DNA of 21,057 bases from Ruminococcaceae bacterium UBA1417 (GCA_002305575.1 DBPP01000010.1:17467-38523); one strand, 5' to 3'. Positions 1-8,088 are shown, numbered from the stretch's first letter. The notes: a model not told the origin generated them from the sequence alone. Program-made: numbers and translations.

Positions 1-984
1 TTCGGTGCCGAACACGCCAACGTGCAGCCGCATTCCGGCGCACAGGCGAACCTCGCCGTATATTTTGCGCTTTTGCAGCCGGGCGATACGGTGCTCGGCA
101 TGAACCTCGCTGAGGGCGGCCACCTCACGCATGGTTCGCCGGTCAACATGTCCGGTGCGTACTACAATTTTGTCGCCTATGGCGTCGACCCGGTTACACA
201 CAGGATCGATTATGAAAAGCTGATGGAGCAGGCCTGCACGGTAAAGCCCAAGCTGATTGTGGCCGGCGCAAGCGCCTATCCGCGCGCCATCGACTTTAAG
301 AAGCTGCGCGAAATTGCCGATGCCTGCGGCGCATACCTGATGGTCGATATGGCGCACATCGCTGGTCTGGTGGCTGGCGGCTGCCATATGAACCCGGTTC
401 CCTATGCGGATGTCGTTACAACGACGACACACAAAACGCTCCGCGGCCCGCGCGGCGGTATGATCTTGTGCCGTGAGGAATTCGCAAAGAAGATCGATAA
501 GGCAATTTTCCCGGGTACGCAGGGCGGCCCGCTGATGCACATCATCGCGGCTAAGGCTGTATGCCTTGGTGAAGCGCTCAAGCCGGAATTTAAGGCGTAT
601 GCGGAACAGACGGTGAAAAACGCGCAGGCACTTGCCAAGGGACTCATGGACCGTGGCATGAAGCTTGTCTCCGGCGGTACGGACAACCACCTGATGCTGC
701 TGGATCTTTCCGAAGGCGAACTGACCGGCAAGGAGCTTGAGCATCGCCTCGACGAGGTGTACATCACCGCGAACAAGAACACGATCCCGAACGAAAAGAG
801 AAGTCCGTTCGTTACAAGCGGCGTGCGGCTCGGTACGCCGGCTGTTACGACCCGTGGCCTCAAGGAAGCAGACATGGATGTGATTGCTGAGTGCATCTGG
901 CGCTGCGCGACCGATTATGAAAACAGCGCCGACGCGATTCGCGATCGTGTGACGGCGCTTCTGAAGGCTTACCCGCTGTACTGA
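1..984 (+). CDS. glyA: Serine hydroxymethyltransferase (5' end missing)
   Basis: PLP enzyme that converts serine plus tetrahydrofolate to glycine plus 5,10-methylene-tetrahydrofolate in the cytoplasm, the main entry to one-carbon metabolism. The frame is open from base 1, so the true start lies to the left of the window; the GTG at 22 is an internal valine codon and not a start. The visible part opens with the family block FGAEHANVQPHSGAQAN. The PLP-binding lysine is in TTTTHKTLRGPRGG (lysine codon 433-435). The C-terminal block with SGVRLGTPAVTTRG is intact and the stop is TGA at 982-984. About 327 residues are seen of a usual 410-420, so roughly the first 85-90 are missing. rarA follows after 34 bases without an obvious terminator, so the two may be cotranscribed. 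Confidence 0.97.
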   Translation, partial: FGAEHANVQPHSGAQANLAVYFALLQPGDTVLGMNLAEGGHLTHGSPVNMSGAYYNFVAYGVDPVTHRIDYEKLMEQACTVKPKLIVAGASAYPRAIDFKKLREIADACGAYLMVDMAHIAGLVAGGCHMNPVPYADVVTTTTHKTLRGPRGGMILCREEFAKKIDKAIFPGTQGGPLMHIIAAKAVCLGEALKPEFKAYAEQTVKNAQALAKGLMDRGMKLVSGGTDNHLMLLDLSEGELTGKELEHRLDEVYITANKNTIPNEKRSPFVTSGVRLGTPAVTTRGLKEADMDVIAECIWRCATDYENSADAIRDRVTALLKAYPLY

Positions 985-1018
985 TACGCACGACTGATAC
1001 ACACTTGGAGGAGAACGC

Positions 1019-2290
1019 ATGAGATCACCGCTTGCCGACCGCATTCGGCCGCAAACGCTGGACGACGTCGTTGGTCAGCGCCATTTGCTGGGCGAGGGCA
1101 AGGCCCTGCGCCGGATCATCGAGTCCGGCGCCATTCCGAATATGGTTTTTTACGGGCCATCCGGTGTCGGCAAAACGACCGTGGCGTCCATCATTGCCCG
1201 CAATACGAATATGCATTTGTGTAAGCTCAATGGTACGACGGCCTCCACAGCCGATATTCGCGACGTGGTTGCGCAGGTCAATACACTGCACGCGGTGAAC
1301 GGCGTTCTTCTGTATCTCGATGAGATCCAGTATTTCAACAAGAAGAAGCAGCAGACGCTGTTGGAATTCATCGAAAACGGAAGCATCACGCTCATTGCCT
1401 CTACGACGGAAAACCCTTATTTCTATGTGTATAACGCGATTTTAAGTCGATCGACGGTTTTTGAGTTTAAGCCGGTGGAACAGAAAGATGTTGAAGTGGC
1501 GGTTACACGCGCGTTCCGGCTGCTCTCGGAGGAAATTGGCGAACCGATCCGCCTCGAAGACGGCGTTGCGGCGTATATTGCCATGGCTTGCGGCGGCGAC
1601 GTGCGCAAGGCCATGAACGCTGCGGAGCTCTGCACGCTTTCCGCGCAGCAGGACGAAGGAGCGGTGGTCACTATGGAGTTGGCGCGCGAGCTGACGCAGC
1701 GCAGCGCGCTGCGCTATGACCGCGGAGGCGACGAGCACTATGATATTGTCTCTGCTTTTCAGAAATCCATGCGCGGCTCGGATCCAGATGCAGCCTTGCA
1801 TTATCTTGCGCGGTTGCTTGAAGCAGGGGATCTGCCGTCCGCCTGCCGCAGATTGATGGTGTGCGCCTGTGAGGACGTCGGACTGGCCTGGCCGCAGATC
1901 ATTCCCATCGTTAAGGCGGCTGTGGATGCCGCCATGATGGTCGGCTTGCCGGAGGCGCGCATCCCGCTTGCGGATGCGGTGATTCTTGTCGCCCTTTCCC
2001 CAAAGTCGAATAGCGGTGAGGCGGCCATTGATGCCGCCATGGCCGACGTGCAAAAGGGGAAGACCGGTAGCATTCCGCGCACATTGCAAAATAAGCACTT
2101 TGACAGCGCAGAGGTGCAGAAAAAGGGGCAGTTTTATCAATATCCGCACGATTTTCCGGGGCATTGGGTGGAGCAGCAGTATTTGCCGGATGTGCTTTTG
2201 GGCGCGCGGTATTACCGCTTTGGAGAGAACAAAAACGAGCAGTCGTTCAAAGCTTATTGGGACGGCATAAAGAAACGAAAGCCATCATAA
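1019..2290 (+). CDS. rarA: Replication-associated recombination protein A (AAA+ ATPase)
   Basis: RarA/MgsA-family clamp-loader-like ATPase that acts at stalled replication forks. The 423-residue length is normal for the family. The start ATG has a GGAGGAG ribosome site at about 1007-1013. The N-terminus MRSPLADRIRPQTLDDVVGQ is typical of the family. Walker A is GPSGVGKTT (residues 46-54), Walker B is LLYLDEIQ (about 97-104), and STTENPYF supplies the sensor 1 region. The C-terminal half carries the helical tetramerisation region, with ACEDVGLA, SPKSNSGEAAI and the conserved end block PHDFPGHWVEQQYLPD. It sits 34 bases after glyA on the same strand. Nothing looks broken. The assignment rests on the whole-length pattern; DnaX is excluded because there is no zinc module. 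Confidence 0.95.
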   Translation: MRSPLADRIRPQTLDDVVGQRHLLGEGKALRRIIESGAIPNMVFYGPSGVGKTTVASIIARNTNMHLCKLNGTTASTADIRDVVAQVNTLHAVNGVLLYLDEIQYFNKKKQQTLLEFIENGSITLIASTTENPYFYVYNAILSRSTVFEFKPVEQKDVEVAVTRAFRLLSEEIGEPIRLEDGVAAYIAMACGGDVRKAMNAAELCTLSAQQDEGAVVTMELARELTQRSALRYDRGGDEHYDIVSAFQKSMRGSDPDAALHYLARLLEAGDLPSACRRLMVCACEDVGLAWPQIIPIVKAAVDAAMMVGLPEARIPLADAVILVALSPKSNSGEAAIDAAMADVQKGKTGSIPRTLQNKHFDSAEVQKKGQFYQYPHDFPGHWVEQQYLPDVLLGARYYRFGENKNEQSFKAYWDGIKKRKPS

Positions 2291-2297
2291 AGATAAA

Positions 2298-2341
2298 GAA
2301 AATCCATTGCACTATGTAAAGTGTTGGAGAGACGGATTTTC
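2298..2341 (+). terminator. Possible terminator hairpin after rarA
   Basis: Arms GAAAATCC (2298-2305) and GGATTTTC (2334-2341) can form an 8-bp stem with a large loop; the T-run lies inside the 3' arm. It is the only structured element in the 79-base gap before the rubredoxin gene. The long loop makes it weak. Confidence 0.28.
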
Positions 2342-2369
2342 CCGAATCCAAAGAAAGGATGATGTTTCG

Positions 2370-3032
2370 ATGAACCCGGCAGTGTTGAGCAATCTTTCAT
2401 ACGGCATGTATGTGATTGGCACCAAGAAGGATGGCAGGCCGAATGCCTGCGTAGCCACTTCGGTCGTGCAGATCTCGAGCGGAAATCCGGAAAAGGTATT
2501 GATTGCGCTCACAAAAGATACAACCAGCTGTGCCGCCATTTGCGAGAATAAGATTTTTACCATTTCCGTGCTTTCCACGGATACGCCGGCCAGTGTGATC
2601 GGCGCGCTCGGCCTGGTCAGCGGCAAAAATACGGACAAGCTCAAAAATATACGCCATAAGGTGCTTTTGGAGGGCGTACCGGTTGTCAAGGAAAACACCT
2701 GCTGCTGGTTTTTGTGTCATGTACTCCAGTCCATGGACGTGGGGCAGGAAATGGTGTTTGCCGCAGAAATTCTTGCTGGCAGTGATACGGCCATGGGTAC
2801 GCCGATGACATACGAGTATTATCGGCAGAAGATGCATGGCCTCTCGCCGGTCGGTTCGCCGACCTATATCCCACCGGAAAAGACGTTTGATAAGAGCAGC
2901 GGAGAGAGCTTCGTGTGCTCCGTGTGCGGATATGTATATAGCGACCCGAATTTCAGTTTCGAGGAGCTGCGGGAGAATTGGACTTGTCCGGTTTGCAAAA
3001 TGCCGAAAAAGGCGTTTGTGCGTCGAACATAA
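2370..3032 (+). CDS. Flavin reductase-rubredoxin fusion (high-molecular-weight rubredoxin)
   Basis: Two-domain redox protein. Residues 1 to about 155 form a flavin reductase-like (FMN-binding split barrel) domain, beginning MNPAVLSNLSYGMYVIGTKKDGRPNA in pieces typical of NAD(P)H:flavin oxidoreductases. Residues about 178-220 form a rubredoxin with iron ligands CSVCG (C183, C186) and CPVC (C206, C209). This architecture is the Hrb of acetogens and other anaerobes, which passes electrons to flavodiiron proteins, rubrerythrin or related oxygen-detoxifying partners. The partner is not visible here. I chose the ATG at 2370 because it has an AAAGGA ribosome site and begins the flavin reductase homology; the open frame reaching back to 2307 looks like leader. 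The rubredoxin is compact, with only 19 residues between the two CxxC pairs. Confidence 0.9.
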   Translation: MNPAVLSNLSYGMYVIGTKKDGRPNACVATSVVQISSGNPEKVLIALTKDTTSCAAICENKIFTISVLSTDTPASVIGALGLVSGKNTDKLKNIRHKVLLEGVPVVKENTCCWFLCHVLQSMDVGQEMVFAAEILAGSDTAMGTPMTYEYYRQKMHGLSPVGSPTYIPPEKTFDKSSGESFVCSVCGYVYSDPNFSFEELRENWTCPVCKMPKKAFVRRT

Positions 3033-3075
3033 GCAGGGTGGAACAGAATCAAAAGGAAAAAAGGAAGCGCAAAAA

Positions 3076-4242
3076 ATGGATAACGAAAAAATGCACGTTC
3101 TGGTGGTTGCGACCTGGTATCCGAATGGGGCAGATAAGCTGATCGGTGTGTACCACAAGACCTTTTGCCGTGCGCTTGTCAAGAGTGGTAAAGCGGAGGT
3201 TGGTATGCTGTATGTGGACCGTCAGGGGATTTCGAGCCTCCCCCGATATCCGATGATGCAGAAAGCCTACATAGAAAAAAACGAAGGCTATACGACGTTT
3301 TGCCGCCGCATGCTGGATGTTTCCAAGTTCAGTTTCAGCGTACAAATGCGCGCCTATACACGCACGCTGATGCGTCTTTACCGGGATTATGAGAAGCGTT
3401 TTGGCCGTCCGGATGTCATTCATGCGCAGGTTACAGTTCCGGCCGGGTATGCTGCCTGTGTCCTTGGTGAAACAATTGGCGTACCGGTTTTGATCACAGA
3501 ACACAGCTCGTATTTTGAGCGCTTTTTCAGCGGAAAGGAAGGCAAATTTGGCCGGTATGCGGCGGAGCATGCCCGTATGACCTGCGTCAGCCAGTATATG
3601 GCAGACACCATGCGCGATCAATTTGGCATTTCCGCTTCGGTTCTGCCCAATATCGTTGATTTGGCCGCGTTTAGCGCACCGAAGCAGCGCGCAAAGGACG
3701 GCGTATTCCGCATCGCGAGTGTGTCGGCGCTGCGTCCCGGCAAGTGCATTGATGAAGCGCTTGCTGCACTGAAAATTCTGCGGGATAGGAAAATGATCGG
3801 CCCTTTCCTGTACACGGTTGTCGGTGACGGGCAGGAGGCGGCGTTTTATCAGGATACCGCGGAGAAGCTGGACCTTTCCGCTTGCGTTCGTTTTGTCGGC
3901 CGCAAAAATGAAAGTGAGATTGCACAAATCCTTTCCAAAACCGACGCGCTGCTCATTGCTTCGGATGTCGAGACGTTTGCCATTCCGGCGGTGGAAGCGT
4001 TGGCGGCCGGCGTGCCGGTGATCAGCACGCGCTGCAAGGGGCCGGAAGGCTTTTTGAACGAAACATGTGCGGAATTTTGCAATGTGCATGACCCTGAGGA
4101 TATGGCGCGCTCCATTTTGCGCATGTACCATAGAATTGACCGGTTTGACGAGCGAAAGGTTCGCGCCGTGGCCGCGCAGTTTGATTCCGCAGCTGTAGCG
4201 GAGCTCGCATTGAGCGTGTACAAAGAAATCTGTAACCAGTAA
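3076..4242 (+). CDS. GT4-family glycosyltransferase
   Basis: Retaining glycosyltransferase of the GT-B fold, 388 residues, likely cytoplasmic and adding a sugar to a cell-surface polysaccharide or glycolipid; donor and acceptor cannot be told from sequence. The N-terminal Rossmann domain opens with MHVLVVATWYPNGADKLIGV and holds HAQVTVPAGYAA and ITEHSSYFERFF, as in TuaC-like enzymes. The C-terminal domain has VSALRPGKCIDEAL, VVGDGQE, the phrase FVGRKNESEIAQIL and the donor-binding E-x7-E motif (E299 and E307 in VETFAIPAVEALAAGVPVIS). The start at 3076 has an AAGGAAG ribosome site; the frame is open back to 2836, but that part overlaps the rubredoxin gene and is not homologous. It lies 43 bases after the rubredoxin gene and ends at a strong terminator. 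Confidence 0.92.
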   Translation: MDNEKMHVLVVATWYPNGADKLIGVYHKTFCRALVKSGKAEVGMLYVDRQGISSLPRYPMMQKAYIEKNEGYTTFCRRMLDVSKFSFSVQMRAYTRTLMRLYRDYEKRFGRPDVIHAQVTVPAGYAACVLGETIGVPVLITEHSSYFERFFSGKEGKFGRYAAEHARMTCVSQYMADTMRDQFGISASVLPNIVDLAAFSAPKQRAKDGVFRIASVSALRPGKCIDEALAALKILRDRKMIGPFLYTVVGDGQEAAFYQDTAEKLDLSACVRFVGRKNESEIAQILSKTDALLIASDVETFAIPAVEALAAGVPVISTRCKGPEGFLNETCAEFCNVHDPEDMARSILRMYHRIDRFDERKVRAVAAQFDSAAVAELALSVYKEICNQ

Positions 4243-4287
4243 AAAAGTCCTGCTGCACCGTGCAACGGCCCAGCAGGACTTTTTTTT
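4243..4287. terminator. Bidirectional intrinsic terminator
   Basis: Perfect 10-bp arms AGTCCTGCTG (4246-4255) and CAGCAGGACT (4271-4280), with an A-run on the left and a run of seven T on the right (4281-4287). It can stop transcription of the glycosyltransferase gene from the left and of the convergent DUF3892 gene from the right, whose stop codon lies at 4286-4288. Confidence 0.92.
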
Positions 4288-4585
4288 ACTGGAAGTTTCT
4301 CAGGCTTGTGCTCGGCAAATCCCCCAGGTTGTTGGATTCCGAACCGTCCGGCAGGCTGCGCAGGTATTCGCTGCCGTTGCGGCTTGCAATGGCTACGCCG
4401 CGGATGCCGCCCTGTTTGGCGAGCGCCACCCCTTCCGCTTTGGAAAGTACGGTGCCGTCCGAAAGCTGATAACCGGAAATTTTTCCGTTGTTCCGGATCA
4501 GCTTGGAAATGGTTTTAGCATCCTTATTGGGAACCGGATTCATAATATTGATGTTGGCCGGCAGGTTGCCGATTCGTTTGCTCAT
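4286..4585 (-). CDS. DUF3892 domain protein, small
   Basis: A 99-residue soluble protein of unknown function. The central part carries the DUF3892 pattern: KLIRNNGKISGYQLSDG, then VLSKAEGVALAKQGG and RGVAIASRNGSEYLRSLPDG. This domain is common in small Firmicutes proteins and has no assigned role that I know of. The start is taken at 4585 (MSKRIGNLP) because an AGAAAGGA ribosome site lies about nine bases upstream; a second ATG two codons earlier is too close to that site. The frame is open further upstream without homology. It is convergent with the glycosyltransferase gene and shares its terminator. No promoter on this strand is convincing. Confidence 0.85.
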   Translation of the reverse strand: MSKRIGNLPANINIMNPVPNKDAKTISKLIRNNGKISGYQLSDGTVLSKAEGVALAKQGGIRGVAIASRNGSEYLRSLPDGSESNNLGDLPSTSLRNFQ

Positions 4586-4690
4586 GTGTGCCATTCCTTT
4601 CTGCATGAATTGTTTTCCTGCCCCTATTGTCTCACGGTGCATTCCAAATATGCGCGCATGGAAAAGCGTGCGAAAAATTGATAGAGTACG

Positions 4691-4719
4691 TTGCAATGTT
4701 CGCTCAAATACGGTATAAT
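4691..4719 (+). promoter_or_regulatory. Sigma-A-type promoter for transketolase operon
   Basis: TTGCAA (4691-4696), a 17-base spacer and a perfect TATAAT (4714-4719), about 60 bases before the first transketolase subunit. The spacing is ideal and no other gene on this strand lies between. Confidence 0.85.
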
Positions 4720-4778
4720 TAAAAATAAATTAAGCGCCGCGCTGGAAATGCGGCGGTGCAGAAAACAGGAGGGCTTCC

Positions 4779-5624
4779 ATGAATTCGTGTGATAAAAAGC
4801 AGCTCAAAATTACGGCTGCAAAAGTCAGACTTGGAATCATCGAAGGCGTATATAACGCCAAGTCCGGTCATCCGGGCGGATCACTGTCTGCTGCAGATGT
4901 GTTCACGTATCTCTATTTTAAGGAAATGCGCATTGATCCGGCAAACCCCAAGTGGCCGGATCGCGACCGCTTTGTGCTGAGCAAGGGCCACTGCGCGCCC
5001 GGTTTGTATGCGGCGCTTGCTGAACGCGGCTATTTTTCGACGGAGGAGCTGAAATCGCTCCGCCACATCGGCGCAATGCTGCAGGGCCATCCTGATATGA
5101 AAGGCACGCCCGGCGTCGATATGAGCTCCGGTTCTTTGGGACAGGGCGTTTCCGCCGCGGTGGGTATGGCGCTTGCCGGCAAACTGGACAATAAGGATTA
5201 CCGCGTGTATTCACTGCTGGGCGACGGTGAGATCGAGGAAGGGCAGGTCTGGGAAGCGGCCATGTTTGCTGCGCACAAGAAGCTGGACAACCTCTGCCTG
5301 ATCGTTGATTCGAACGGTTTGCAGATTGATGGCCCGGTCAGCGAGGTTGCCGGTCCTGAGCCGATCGACCAGAAATTTGCGGCGTTTGGCTTTGATGTGC
5401 AGATTGTCAACGGTCACTGCTTTGATGAGCTGGAAGCGGCATTTGCTCATGCAAAGACGGTTACGGGCAAGCCAAGCGTAATCATCGCAAAAACGACGAA
5501 AGGCAAGGGCGTTTCCTTTATGGAAAACCAGGTATCCTGGCATGGTACCGCGCCGAATAAGGAACAGTACGAAGTGGCAATGCAGGAGTTGACCGCCGCG
5601 TTGCAGGAACTGGAGGGCTGCTGA
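4779..5624 (+). CDS. Transketolase, N-terminal (thiamine diphosphate-binding) subunit
   Basis: First half of a split transketolase, which moves two-carbon ketol units between sugar phosphates in the non-oxidative pentose phosphate pathway. At 281 residues it matches the pyrophosphate-binding half of the single-chain enzyme. Visible motifs are SGHPGGSLSAADV near the N-terminus, SKGHCAPGLYAAL, SSGSLGQGVSAAVGMAL, and the ThDP/Mg signature GDGE (148-151) ending in asparagine N179 of IVDSNGLQIDG. KTTKGKGVSFMEN lies near the end. The ATG has a CAGGAGGG ribosome site at 4767-4773. The C-terminal subunit begins one base after the stop, so translation is probably coupled and the two chains must assemble to make the active site. 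Confidence 0.96.
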   Translation: MNSCDKKQLKITAAKVRLGIIEGVYNAKSGHPGGSLSAADVFTYLYFKEMRIDPANPKWPDRDRFVLSKGHCAPGLYAALAERGYFSTEELKSLRHIGAMLQGHPDMKGTPGVDMSSGSLGQGVSAAVGMALAGKLDNKDYRVYSLLGDGEIEEGQVWEAAMFAAHKKLDNLCLIVDSNGLQIDGPVSEVAGPEPIDQKFAAFGFDVQIVNGHCFDELEAAFAHAKTVTGKPSVIIAKTTKGKGVSFMENQVSWHGTAPNKEQYEVAMQELTAALQELEGC

Positions 5625-5625
5625 T

Positions 5626-6570
5626 ATGGCTGAAATGGTAAAGAAAGCGACAAGAGAAAGCTTTGGCGAAGCGGTTACGGAGTTGGCTGCCGAATATCCC
5701 GACGTTGTTGTGCTGGATGCGGATCTCGCGGCGGCTACAAAGACCGGCATTTTCAAGAAAAAATATCCGGAGCGCTTCTTTGATTGCGGTATTGCCGAAT
5801 GCAACATGATCGGCGTTGCGGCGGGCCTCGCGACGTGCGGGAAGATTCCGTTTGCTGCGTCCTTCGCCATGTTCTCTGCCGGTCGTGCGTTTGAGCAGGT
5901 GCGCAATTCCGTCGGCTATCCGAAATTGAACGTCAAGGTTGTCGGTTCGCACGCTGGTATTTCCGTCGGCGAAGACGGTGCAACGCACCAGTGCTGTGAG
6001 GATATCGCGCTGATGCGGACGATCCCGGGGATGGTTATTCTGAATCCGAGCGATCACTATGAAATGAAGGCTGCCGTTCGTGCGGCGATCGAGCATAAGG
6101 GCCCGTGCTACATTCGTCTGGGCCGTCTGGCTGTGGAAAGCATCAACAACGGGGACGACTATCATTTTGAGCTGGGTAAGGGCATCACGCTGCGCGAAGG
6201 ATCGGATATCACGATTGTTGCGACCGGCCTGATGGTTTCTGAAGCGGTCAAGGCGGCGAAGGCGTTGGAGGCGGACGGCATCAGCGCAGAAGTGATCAAT
6301 ATCCACACGATTAAGCCGTTGGATGAAGATCGGATTCTCGCTTCCGCGAAGAAAACCGGCCGTGTTGTCACGGTGGAAGAGCACAACATCATCGGTGGCC
6401 TCGGTGAAGCTGTTGCGGCCGTGCTTTCTGAAAAATGCCCCACGCCGGTTACGCGCATCGGTGTCAACGATGTGTTCGGCCATTCTGGTCCGGCTGTGGA
6501 TCTGCTCAAGGAATTTGGCCTTTCCGCAGAGCATATTGCCGCGGTTGTCCGGGAAAAGTTGGGCAAGTAA
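5626..6570 (+). CDS. Transketolase, C-terminal subunit
   Basis: Second half of the split transketolase (314 residues), carrying the pyrimidine-binding domain and the C-terminal transketolase domain. The glutamate that activates thiamine diphosphate is E58 in FFDCGIAECNMIGVAAGLA. Other family blocks are FAASFAMFSAGRAFEQVRNSV, split by the usual insert, then SHAGISVGEDGATHQ and YIRLGR. The C-terminal domain shows ITIVATGLMVSEAV, INIHTIKPLDED and VVTVEEHNIIGGLGEAVA. The start ATG overlaps nothing: the upstream stop ends at 5624, and GGAGGG at 5612-5617 inside the previous gene serves as ribosome site. It is cotranscribed with the N-terminal subunit and ends at a hairpin terminator. A long minus-strand frame covers this gene, but it is only a shadow. 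Confidence 0.96.
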   Translation: MAEMVKKATRESFGEAVTELAAEYPDVVVLDADLAAATKTGIFKKKYPERFFDCGIAECNMIGVAAGLATCGKIPFAASFAMFSAGRAFEQVRNSVGYPKLNVKVVGSHAGISVGEDGATHQCCEDIALMRTIPGMVILNPSDHYEMKAAVRAAIEHKGPCYIRLGRLAVESINNGDDYHFELGKGITLREGSDITIVATGLMVSEAVKAAKALEADGISAEVINIHTIKPLDEDRILASAKKTGRVVTVEEHNIIGGLGEAVAAVLSEKCPTPVTRIGVNDVFGHSGPAVDLLKEFGLSAEHIAAVVREKLGK

Positions 6571-6587
6571 ATTTTTAGCAAGATAAC

Positions 6588-6619
6588 GAAAAGCTGTATC
6601 CCTGCGGATGCAGCTTTTC
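6588..6619 (+). terminator. Hairpin terminator after transketolase operon
   Basis: 14-bp stem with one G-U pair: arms 6588-6601 (GAAAAGCTGTATCC) and 6606-6619 (GGATGCAGCTTTTC), loop CTGC. The 3' arm ends in TTTTC rather than a long T-run, so efficiency is uncertain, but the stem is strong and correctly placed. Confidence 0.75.
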
Positions 6620-6623
6620 ATGT

Positions 6624-6651
6624 TTGCATAGGACGTATTGGCCGGTAGGAT
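6624..6651 (+). promoter_or_regulatory. Possible weak promoter for the membrane protein gene
   Basis: TTGCAT (6624-6629), 16-base spacer and TAGGAT (6646-6651). If used it gives a leader of about 135 bases, in which GCGGA-TAA-TCCGC followed by CTTTTTGG (about 6729-6750) could make a small hairpin. No known riboswitch is recognised in the leader. Confidence 0.3.
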
Positions 6652-6792
6652 CGCTTCCTGTGTGCAGGACGGGGAGCAGTCGCTGTGCAGAGCAAAGTCC
6701 AAAGGGCGAAGCCATAACCGGGATATACGCGGATAATCCGCCTTTTTGGGGCTCGACATGGGCGCAGAGAAATTGTTCTAGGGGGATGCGTT

Positions 6793-7272
6793 GTGAAGAA
6801 AAATATTCCGATGGTTTTGTTGTTGATTACCCCGTATGTTTTGTTGGGCATTGTTTGGAAACAGGGCCTGACCGATGTGGTACCTGCGGCATGGGGACTG
6901 GCCTGCCTGTTGATTTTTTTGCCGAATATGGCTTATGCTTTTCTTCTTTTGCGCATGGGATATTCGGAAAAGCAGTTGCTTTTTTGGAATATGCTTTTGA
7001 AGCTGTGCAATATTCCGATTTACGGTTTGGTTTTTCTCATGGGTGTTTTGATGGGCGTTTTTGCAATACCCATATTGATTTTTCTCGTGCTGTTCGATTA
7101 TTCTCTGCTGCTTCCCTCTACCATGTTCGGCCTAAGCGGACTCTTGAAGGCGTATGAGGTGCGCAGAATATCCGTGGCAACACTCGTTGTGCATATCATC
7201 ATGCAATTTATGTTTTGCCTGGATGTGTGTAGTTCTGTATACCTGTATTTATCCTTGAGAAAGGATAAATAG
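6793..7272 (+). CDS. Small integral membrane protein, family not recognised
   Basis: A 159-residue hydrophobic protein with about four membrane-spanning segments: residues 5-22 (MVLLLITPYVLLGIVW region), about 33-53 (AWGLACLLIFLPNMAYAFLL in part), about 70-105 (a long hydrophobic stretch that may be one or two helices) and about 125-152 (ISVATLVVHIIMQFMF onward). There are no charged active-site motifs, cysteine clusters or signal-peptidase sites. The start is a GTG at 6793 preceded by a run of G and A (AGGGGGATG) that can act as ribosome site. It stands alone between two terminators, so it is probably a single-gene unit. I cannot assign a function; a small Clostridia-specific membrane family is the best description. 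Confidence 0.8.
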   Translation: MKKNIPMVLLLITPYVLLGIVWKQGLTDVVPAAWGLACLLIFLPNMAYAFLLLRMGYSEKQLLFWNMLLKLCNIPIYGLVFLMGVLMGVFAIPILIFLVLFDYSLLLPSTMFGLSGLLKAYEVRRISVATLVVHIIMQFMFCLDVCSSVYLYLSLRKDK

Positions 7273-7320
7273 AAAAGCGTCGGGCGCGGGCACAATTGCC
7301 GCTGCGTCCGACGCTTTTTT
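7273..7320. terminator. Bidirectional intrinsic terminator
   Basis: Arms AAAAGCGTCGG (7273-7283) and CCGACGCTTTT (7308-7318) form an 11-bp stem with further pairing inside, followed by six T in total. It serves the membrane protein gene from the left and the convergent acetyltransferase gene from the right (its stop codon is 7319-7321). Confidence 0.9.
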
Positions 7321-7825
7321 AAAGAACCCGTTCATATCCAAGACGGATGGCACCGTCTGTCAGATGAATGGTACCGCAGCGGACATAGCCGTTTCTTTCC
7401 AGCGTGTGCTGCATGACAACATTGTCCGGATGCGTGTCGCAGCGCAGGGAAGGGACGTTTTCCGCACGGGCAATCGAAGCACAGCACGTGATCAGAGCAG
7501 AGGCTGCGCCACGGTTCCTGGCTTCCGGGGCAACGGCAATACGGTGGATAATCCCATACCGATTGGCCTGCGTTTGCCACGTGCCGCCGTAAATCGCGTC
7601 GTATGTTGGCTCGTGCCCGACGTACACAGCGGCCGTCGCAAGCAGTGTGCCGTTTTCTTCCAGAACGCGACTGAAGCCGCGTTCGATGTCTGTGCGGATG
7701 GCTTCGAGATTGGGGTAACCGTTTTGCCATTGGTCAACGCCGCACATACGCAGAAATTGTTTGGCGGCGTCTATAATCCGAAGGATTTCTGGAATATCGT
7801 TGGGGTCAGCGTTTCGAATTTGCAT
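7319..7825 (-). CDS. GNAT-family N-acetyltransferase
   Basis: A 168-residue acetyl-CoA-dependent acyltransferase of the Gcn5-related fold. The acetyl-CoA-binding motif A is IIHRIAVAPEARNRGAASAL, in which RNRGAA provides the R/Q-x-x-G-x-G/A loop. Upstream is VLEENGTLLATAAVYVG, and the C-terminal part has TLERNGYVRCG, the usual motif B region. The substrate is not evident; sequences of this layout are often annotated only as GNAT proteins. The start at 7825 (MQIRNADPNDIPEIL) has AAAAGGA about eight bases upstream and a very good promoter; the longer open frame reaching to 7921 has no homology. It is a single gene, convergent with the membrane protein gene and sharing its terminator. Confidence 0.92.
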   Translation of the reverse strand: MQIRNADPNDIPEILRIIDAAKQFLRMCGVDQWQNGYPNLEAIRTDIERGFSRVLEENGTLLATAAVYVGHEPTYDAIYGGTWQTQANRYGIIHRIAVAPEARNRGAASALITCCASIARAENVPSLRCDTHPDNVVMQHTLERNGYVRCGTIHLTDGAIRLGYERVL

Positions 7826-7864
7826 ACAGTCCATCCTTTTTGTGTTGATGTCAGTTCGGCTTTG

Positions 7865-7893
7865 ATTATACGACGTCGATACGCTGAAATCAA
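7865..7893 (-). promoter_or_regulatory. Sigma-A-type promoter for the GNAT gene
   Basis: On the minus strand TTGATT (complement of 7888-7893), 17-base spacer and perfect TATAAT (complement of 7865-7870), about 40 bases before the acetyltransferase start codon. Confidence 0.85.
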
Positions 7894-8088
7894 GACCGCT
7901 GTCAAACGGCGGCAATCTCACAAACGCGGGAAGCGGCCGAGCATCTTCGGCGCTATAGGCAAACGGTGCGTAGGGGGGAAAAGCAAGGCGCGGGGGGCAG
8001 TGGGAATGCAGTATCCGTCAGCGGTGTAGACCGGCAGTCGATGGACAGCGAATTGGAATCGGCTGTTAATCGAAGGCGGAAATTGAAG

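Noticed and set aside
2307..2369. N-terminal extension of the flavin reductase-rubredoxin protein
   Set aside because: No ribosome site at 2307, no homology in these 21 residues, and a good ribosome site before 2370.
2836..3075. Upstream extension of the glycosyltransferase frame
   Set aside because: It overlaps the rubredoxin domain in another frame and does not resemble a glycosyltransferase N-terminus.
3049..4131. Minus-strand frame of 360 codons opposite the glycosyltransferase
   Set aside because: Shadow of a real gene; low-complexity composition typical of antisense frames.
5518..6759. Long minus-strand frame (413 codons) opposite the C-terminal transketolase gene
   Set aside because: It lies fully antisense to a clear enzyme gene in GC-rich sequence, its translation shows no family pattern, and it has no ribosome site.
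6624..7157. Plus-strand frame of 177 codons overlapping the membrane protein gene
   Set aside because: It lies in a different phase from the membrane protein gene, has no family pattern, and its first part is leader sequence.
7330..8029. Plus-strand frame of 221 codons opposite the GNAT gene
   Set aside because: It is antisense to a gene with a consensus promoter and an acetyl-CoA motif.
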